From contig NC_017059.1 of assembly GCF_000284415.1 (NCBI RefSeq), positions 2,666,589 to 2,673,281 on the forward strand: a DNA stretch of 6,693 nucleotides, written 5' to 3'. This document shows, one piece after another, positions 5,502 through 6,693 of this stretch. Every line of letters begins with the position of its first letter. The stretch's first letter is position 1. Position numbers and translations under genes: made by a program. Under the pieces are notes generated by a model. The model searched no databases. It was not told the origin of the DNA and worked only from the letters and a program-made list of their open reading frames with translations. The DNA comes from Pararhodospirillum photometricum DSM 122 (lineage in GTDB: Bacteria; Pseudomonadota; Alphaproteobacteria; Rhodospirillales; Rhodospirillaceae).

Positions 5502-6552
5502 ATGTCTGGTAGAATGCAGCACTATATACCGCAGTCCTTCCTGCGGGGCTTCCTTGTTTCTGATGGATGTAAAAAAACTCACGTATACAAAAAAACAAAA
5601 ATTACATTTCAGGTATAGACAGGGTCGCTGCGCAACGTGATTTTTATTCCAAACCATCTGTCGATGGAACAAAGAGTCTTGATGACATCATCACGGACTA
5701 TGAAAACGGATTAAGTCAATTACTGAGCAAGTTACGGGCTATTGAAATAGGCGCCGAGGTAGATGCCAGCATGGCAGCGGAGGTTATCTCACACTTGATC
5801 TGTCGCGGAAATTTTGTGCGCAGTGTGTTCGGTGGCGCCGCCAAGACCTTCATGCAAGGCGTATCCAAGATATTTGCCGACCAAGAAGCGCTTTTATCAC
5901 AACTTGGTTTAGGGGAGGCTGCGCCAAATGAAACTTGGGACAAGCACGCTTCACGCCAATTTTATAACAACGAAAAAATAAATGAAACTATTTCAATATT
6001 AGAAGAAAATAAAATTCCAGCGCGTGTTGTGGATAGGGTTTTTTTATGCTTACTAAAGAAAACTATCTATTTAATAATGATCTATTGCCCGGTCAATTTA
6101 GGCAAATGCTTCATCACCTCACTGAAAATATGAATTATATTATAAGAGATAGCCATAATGAAGCCCTCCACACAGGGGGTCTTGCGCCGCCCCGAAAGCA
6201 CAATCTGAAAGAATTTAAGTGGAATATACATCCTGCGCCAGAGAATGGCGCAATTATGCCGGACTGCATCGCGCTTGGCTTCGATGAAGAACAAGGCCTG
6301 TTCCTTCCTTATATCATGGCATCGACAGCTTCTACCGTTGTTATGCCTTTGACATCCCAAAAATTACTTGTTGGGACTCGCCCAGGCAGGGCAACTCCAG
6401 ATATTTCTAGATTTAATTATGATGCATCAGAGTGTAGCGATGAGATTTTTATCGCAACATCATCTAATTATGCGAATTTAAGTGAACAAATTGGGAAGCG
6501 CTGGGAAGGAAATATCGCCTCAATTGTAAACGATGCATTAAGAGACATCTTC
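5502..6552 (+). pseudogene. DUF4238-type protein, two frameshifts and no own stop
   Basis: ATG 5502 follows AAGGA by six bases. Frame one (5502-5618) gives MQHYIPQSFLRGF and then HVYKKTK, the typical HHYVPQ-x-LRGF opening and VYDK element of DUF4238, and stops early at TAG 5616-5618. A -1 shift in the A-rich stretch 5587-5610 restores SGIDRVAAQRDFYS and a long middle section (to about 6040). A second -1 shift at the T7 run 6039-6045 continues as FMLTKENYLFNNDLLPGQ, through LGFDEEQGLFLPYIMAST and PLTSQKLLVG, to FIATSSNYANLSEQIGKRWE and ALRDIF. The total is about 350 residues, a normal family length. The last frame stays open to the window end, across the return to GC-rich DNA at about 6547, so the native C-terminus seems cut off. 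The family function is unknown. Low GC and the adjacent transposase relic point to horizontal gain. It may be a pseudogene, or a good gene with sequencing errors. Confidence 0.7.
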
Positions 6553-6590
6553 CTGCGTTCCCTTGTCTGGCGTCCGGCGCATGCCCCCGG

Positions 6591-6596
6591 TATGAT
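6591..6596 (+). promoter_or_regulatory. Candidate -10 element before the glycosyltransferase gene
   Basis: TATGAT lies 36 bases before ATG 6632. The nearest TTG-type hexamer (TTGTCT, 6563-6568) is 22 bases upstream, longer than the usual 16-18, so only the -10 is at all persuasive. Confidence 0.2.
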
Positions 6597-6631
6597 GGGG
6601 CGGCCGCTGGCGTTGTTTCCTGGAGTGCCCG

Positions 6632-6693
6632 ATGGACCTGCGTATCCTTCAAGTCATGGCCGGTGCCGAACAAGGCGGGGCGGAGCTGTTTTT
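6632..6693 (+). CDS. Glycosyltransferase (GT4-like), N-terminal fragment, runs off the window
   Basis: ATG 6632 follows TGGAG by six bases. The 20 visible residues, MDLRILQVMAGAEQGGAELF, show the first beta strand and glycine-rich turn of GT-B glycosyltransferases (the RILQV...GGAE pattern), where the Gly-Gly-Ala-Glu loop normally lies in the N-terminal acceptor domain. Such enzymes transfer sugars from nucleotide sugars in lipopolysaccharide, capsule or exopolysaccharide synthesis. GC content is again that of the host chromosome. The substrate cannot be told from this fragment. It is cut by the right edge, so no stop is visible. Confidence 0.65.
   Translation, partial: MDLRILQVMAGAEQGGAELF

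Noticed and set aside
5472..5672. 66-codon minus-strand ORF in the AT-rich region
   Set aside because: It is antisense to the start of the DUF4238 gene, where the plus strand has a good ribosome binding site and conserved residues. The product is Phe/Cys-rich and featureless.

Overview
The window is about 5 kb of GC-rich chromosome followed by a roughly 1.3 kb AT-rich insert, with GC-rich sequence returning for the last ~140 bases. The GC-rich part has the codon use and gene content of an alphaproteobacterium. The best clue is a TIGR02186/Alph_Pro_TM family gene, a family known essentially from that class. The PgsA and UvrC sequences look Rhodospirillales-like. This placement is inference from sequence memory, not from a search.

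Region by region: (1) 1-1032 is the C-terminal half of uvrC, which enters from the left edge. (2) From 1093, with a TTG start, comes pgsA (phosphatidylglycerophosphate synthase). Its frame never meets a stop after the PgsA domain. It runs through a textbook Rho-independent terminator (1733-1761) and on into a GAF-PAS-histidine-kinase-like ORF that has its own ribosome binding site and ATG at 1816 and ends at 3420. A one-base change in the C6A7 run at 1660-1672 would give pgsA a normal TAA at 1691-1693, just before the terminator, so two genes are more likely than a fusion protein. The sensor is degenerate: the phospho-acceptor His is Glu and the N-box Asn is lost. (3) 3430-4884 is a tight same-strand cluster: a 58-codon small ORF, a TIGR02186 exported and membrane-anchored protein, and a UspA-like protein.

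(4) 4885-5501 holds no intact gene. It contains a weak hairpin with a T-run, one perfect DnaA-box sequence, a GC-rich palindrome, a frameshifted fragment of an IS256-family (Mutator-type) transposase on the minus strand, and an inverted-repeat segment. (5) 5502-~6552 is an AT-rich DUF4238-type gene on the plus strand, readable only with two single-base frame corrections, both in or next to homopolymers, and with no stop of its own. (6) At 6632 a new gene begins. Its first 20 residues look like a GT4-type glycosyltransferase, and it leaves the window at the right edge.

uvrC and pgsA are housekeeping genes (nucleotide excision repair and acidic phospholipid synthesis). The small ORF, TIGR02186 and Usp genes are probably co-transcribed. 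The AT-rich DUF4238 stretch next to a transposase relic looks like horizontally acquired, decaying cargo placed between the Usp gene and the glycosyltransferase gene. I see no RNA gene, CRISPR array or intact mobile element.
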